From Gammaproteobacteria bacterium (lineage in GTDB: Bacteria > Pseudomonadota > Gammaproteobacteria > Arenicellales > DRJH01), in the NCBI GenBank assembly GCA_011052285.1, contig DRJH01000404.1, forward strand, positions 1 to 9,566: DNA of 9,566 nt, in the 5' to 3' direction. The position numbers and the translations under genes are program-made. Under the pieces are notes generated by a model. The model saw nothing but the letters and a program-made list of their open reading frames with translations, was not told the origin of the DNA and searched no databases. This document shows positions 6,768 to 9,566 of this stretch, one piece after another (the first letter of the stretch is position 1; every line of letters starts with the position of its first letter).

Positions 6768-9467
6768 ATGCTTATTCTGGTTGATGGCTCTTCTTATCTG
6801 TTCCGGGCGTATCACGCCATGCCCGGACTGATGGCAGCCGATGGCCAACCGACCGGTGCTGTGTACGGGGTTATTAACATGCTCAAGAGTCTGGTACGTG
6901 AGTACCAGCCTGAACAGATGGTCGTGGTATTCGATGCCAAAGGCCCGACCTTTCGTCATCACATATACCCGGACTATAAGGCTAACAGACCACCGATGCC
7001 TGATGAACTGCGGGTACAAATTGCACCCGTTCACGAACTGGTAACCGCGCTCGGCCTGCCGCTACTGGTCATTCCCGGGGTCGAAGCGGATGATGTCATC
7101 GCCACCCTTTCGACCCGGGCCAGTGCTGCCGGCCAGGCTTGCATGATCGCCAGCAGTGACAAAGATCTGGCGCAACTGGTCGATGACTATGTCGTGATGG
7201 TCGATACCATGAAAAATATCCGCTACGACCGGGCCGGCGTGATACATAAATACGGCGTACCGCCCGAGCGTATTGTCGACTACCTGGCGCTCATGGGGGA
7301 CAACGCTGACAATATCCCGGGTGTGCCAAAGGTGGGGCCAAAGACAGCAGCACGCTGGCTCCAGCAATATGGTTCGCTGGATTCCGTTGTCGCCAATGCG
7401 GACAAAATTGGCGGTAAGGTTGGTGAGAACTTGCGCCAAAGCCTGGATCGCCTGGCGCTTAATCGCGAACTGGTCACGGTACGCCGCGACCTGGAGCTCC
7501 CCGGGGCAAGCGACCTGCATTTGAAAAATGCTGATTCCAAGGCTTTACGCAAACTGTACTCCCGCTTGCAGTTTCGCACCTGGTTGGCTGAACTGAACAC
7601 CACCCATGCTGTCGGTAACGGGATCAAACAGGCCAAAAACTCCTCACCAATAGATGGGCCTCACTACGAGACCATTCTTACCGAAGAAGACCTTGATCGC
7701 TGGCTCAAACGCCTTGAACAGGCCGAGGTTTTCGCCTTTGATACCGAGACCACCTCGCTAAATGCCCACCTGGCAGAATTGGTCGGCATTTCCTTCTGTG
7801 ATCGCCCTGGAGAGGCAGCCTATGTACCCATCGGCCACGATTATCTGGGTGCACCAAAGCAACTGTCCAAGATACTGGTATTAGAGCGCTTGCGCCCACT
7901 GCTGGAGAGCCCGGATCATGCCAAGGTGGGTCAGAATTTAAAATATGACCATGAAGTCCTGGCCCACCACGGCCTGTTCATGCAGGGTATGCGATTTGAC
8001 ACCATGCTCGAATCCTATGTCCTCAACAGCACCTTCAGTCATCACAACCTGGATGCCCTGGCCCTGGCTTATCTGGGCCACACTACCATCAAGTTCTCGG
8101 AAGTCGCCGGCAAGGGCAAACAACAGATCCTGTTTTCCTCGGTGGGGCTGGAGCAGGCCGCGCCCTACGCGGCTGAAGATGCTGACATCACCTTGCGTCT
8201 GCATCAGAAGATCTGGCCTGATCTGCAGCAACACCCACAGCAATGCAACGTTTTCGAGACCATCGAGATGCCCCTGCTACCGGTATTATCCAAAATGGAG
8301 CGGACCGGCGTCATGATCGACAGTGCTATGCTGCAACAGCAAAGCCGGGAATTGCATACAGCCATGCAGTCACTCGTGCAGCAGGCCTATGACCTGGCCG
8401 GCACCGAATTTAATATCCAGTCACCAAAGCAGATTCAGGAAGTGCTGTTTACGCGCATGGGCTTACCCGTCTTGCGCAAAACCCCGAAGGGCCAACCCTC
8501 AACTGCCGAAGGCGTATTGCAGAAATTGGCTGTTGACTACCCCCTGCCGCGTCTTATTCTGCAGCACCGTAGCCTAAGCAAACTCAAATCTACCTATACT
8601 GATAAACTGCCGGTCCTTGTGAACCCGGTAACCGGGCGTGTGCACACTTCTTATCACCAAGCTGTGGCCTCCACCGGGCGACTGTCAAGCAGCGATCCAA
8701 ATTTACAAAATATCCCGGTACGCAGCACCGAGGGCCGACGTATCCGTGAGGCCTTCATCGCCGAACCGGGCTTTGCACTGCTGTCGCTGGATTACTCCCA
8801 GGTAGAGCTGCGGATTATGGCACATTTGTCTGGCGACCCGGGATTGGTGCAGGCCTTCACACTCGGTCTTGACGTACACCGGGCTACCGCTTCCGAGGTG
8901 TTCGGGGTTGCCCTTGATGCAGTCACCCCTGAGCAACGCCGGCGCGCCAAAGCAATCAACTTCGGCCTCATCTATGGCATGTCCGCCTACGGGTTGGCCA
9001 GGCAGCTGGAAATTGGTCATACCGAAGCCGAAGAGTATATACAGGGCTACTTTACCCATTATCCCGGCGTGCAATCCTTCATGGAAGCCACCCGGGCCAA
9101 AGCTCGCAAGCAAGGCTATGTGGAAACGCTGTTCGGTCGCCGTTTGTACCTGCCAGACATTAATGCCCGCAATTACACCCTGCGCCAGAACGCTGAGCGC
9201 GTGGCCATCAACGCCCCCATGCAAGGAACTGCTGCTGACCTTATCAAGCGCGCCATGATTCGTATCGATCAAAGCATTTCCGAACTATGGCCAGAGGACG
9301 TACACATGATCCTGCAGGTGCATGATGAACTGATTTTCGAGATCCGAAAAGAGCGTATCGAAGTACTGGTGGAGCCATTGACCAGGCATATGACAGCAGC
9401 TGCGCAACTGCGTATTCCACTACTGGTGGATGCCGGAATAGGTGACAACTGGTCACAGGCACACTAG
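6768..9467 (+). CDS. polA: DNA polymerase I
   Basis: This enzyme removes RNA primers, fills gaps and repairs DNA. All three domains are present in 899 residues, near the usual gammaproteobacterial length (E. coli 928). The 5' nuclease begins LILVDGSSYLFRAYHA (Asp6), with EADD (106-109), SSDKD (129-133) and a helix-three-turn motif around GDNADNIPGVPKVG (177-190). The 3'-5' proofreading domain keeps its acidic residues: FDTETTS (Asp325, Glu327), VGQNLKYDHEVL (Asp394) and YAAEDAD (Asp471). The polymerase domain has motif A LLSLDYSQVELR (Asp675), motif B RRRAKAINFGLIYG (Lys728) and motif C VHDELIFE (His852, Asp853). The end NWSQAH is typical. I chose the ATG at 6768 because it matches the family N-terminus; an in-frame TTG at 6759 would add three residues. 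Neither has a Shine-Dalgarno: the upstream sequence is pyrimidine-rich and derives from the RAYT repeat. The gene begins 17 bp after the RAYT stop, so co-transcription with RAYT is likely. Confidence 0.97.
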   Translation: MLILVDGSSYLFRAYHAMPGLMAADGQPTGAVYGVINMLKSLVREYQPEQMVVVFDAKGPTFRHHIYPDYKANRPPMPDELRVQIAPVHELVTALGLPLLVIPGVEADDVIATLSTRASAAGQACMIASSDKDLAQLVDDYVVMVDTMKNIRYDRAGVIHKYGVPPERIVDYLALMGDNADNIPGVPKVGPKTAARWLQQYGSLDSVVANADKIGGKVGENLRQSLDRLALNRELVTVRRDLELPGASDLHLKNADSKALRKLYSRLQFRTWLAELNTTHAVGNGIKQAKNSSPIDGPHYETILTEEDLDRWLKRLEQAEVFAFDTETTSLNAHLAELVGISFCDRPGEAAYVPIGHDYLGAPKQLSKILVLERLRPLLESPDHAKVGQNLKYDHEVLAHHGLFMQGMRFDTMLESYVLNSTFSHHNLDALALAYLGHTTIKFSEVAGKGKQQILFSSVGLEQAAPYAAEDADITLRLHQKIWPDLQQHPQQCNVFETIEMPLLPVLSKMERTGVMIDSAMLQQQSRELHTAMQSLVQQAYDLAGTEFNIQSPKQIQEVLFTRMGLPVLRKTPKGQPSTAEGVLQKLAVDYPLPRLILQHRSLSKLKSTYTDKLPVLVNPVTGRVHTSYHQAVASTGRLSSSDPNLQNIPVRSTEGRRIREAFIAEPGFALLSLDYSQVELRIMAHLSGDPGLVQAFTLGLDVHRATASEVFGVALDAVTPEQRRRAKAINFGLIYGMSAYGLARQLEIGHTEAEEYIQGYFTHYPGVQSFMEATRAKARKQGYVETLFGRRLYLPDINARNYTLRQNAERVAINAPMQGTAADLIKRAMIRIDQSISELWPEDVHMILQVHDELIFEIRKERIEVLVEPLTRHMTAAAQLRIPLLVDAGIGDNWSQAH

Positions 9468-9504
9468 GAGGCTGTCCGAGAATAGAGAACCTACTGCGGA
9501 AAAG
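9467..9504 (+). repeat. Right copy of the 38-bp inverted repeat, probable IS end
   Basis: It begins at the last base of the polA TAG stop and matches the reverse complement of 45-82 at 34 of 38 positions. The junction reads CTAG then GAGGCTGTCCGAGAA; CTAG is a known target preference in the IS5 family, so an insertion with duplicated CTAG would have left the polA stop codon intact. The remaining 62 bases (9505-9566) do not match the left edge. On the minus strand 9491-9565 is open for 24 codons and ends in TAG inside the repeat, but it has no recognisable motif. No intrinsic terminator for polA is visible before the window ends. Confidence 0.65.
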
Positions 9505-9566
9505 CGGACTTTGGTTCGATTTCCCCCTGATTCTCGTTAAATACAACCAGTATTCGCCTCAAATCA

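Noticed and set aside
45..9504. Whole segment as a composite transposon carrying a propionate cassette
   Set aside because: polA is a core chromosomal gene and all genes show similar codon style; an assembly break at IS copies explains the edges more simply.

Overview
The window looks like a chromosomal segment of a gammaproteobacterium with moderate to slightly high GC. This rests on the style of the protein sequences (PolA, homodimeric Sbm-like methylmalonyl-CoA mutase, PccA/PccB) and on a RAYT-type transposase with its own palindromic repeats. The genus cannot be named from the sequence alone.

Layout. From 102 to 5840, all on the minus strand, lies a three-gene propionyl-CoA catabolic operon transcribed mcm -> pccB -> pccA: vitamin-B12-dependent methylmalonyl-CoA mutase, then the carboxyltransferase and the biotin carboxylase/BCCP subunits of propionyl-CoA carboxylase. 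Together they carry propionyl-CoA (odd-chain fatty acids, Val/Ile/Met, propionate) through methylmalonyl-CoA to succinyl-CoA. The epimerase and the MeaB/ArgK chaperone GTPase that usually go with this pathway are not in the window. From 5888 to 6757 lies a compact RAYT module: a 242-residue HUH/Y1 transposase gene on the plus strand with five copies of a 20-bp palindrome-like repeat, two forward and one reversed upstream, two reversed overlapping its 3' end. From 6768 to 9467, plus strand, is a complete polA (DNA polymerase I, 899 aa), whose start codon sits only 10 bp after the last repeat.

Edges. Positions 45-82 and 9467-9504 are an imperfect inverted repeat (34 of 38 bases match) immediately outside pccA and polA. 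They look like insertion-sequence ends (outer sequence GAGGCTGTCCGAGA). The window therefore probably runs from one IS end to another, which is where short-read assemblies commonly break.

The housekeeping genes look intact. The most noteworthy part is the RAYT module between the divergent mcm and polA genes: its repeats supply the transposase C-terminus and stop codon, replace the expected ribosome-binding region of polA, and can form hairpins in the only intergenic region available for promoters. I see a known kind of selfish or domesticated module in an unusual position, not a clearly new defence or metabolic system.
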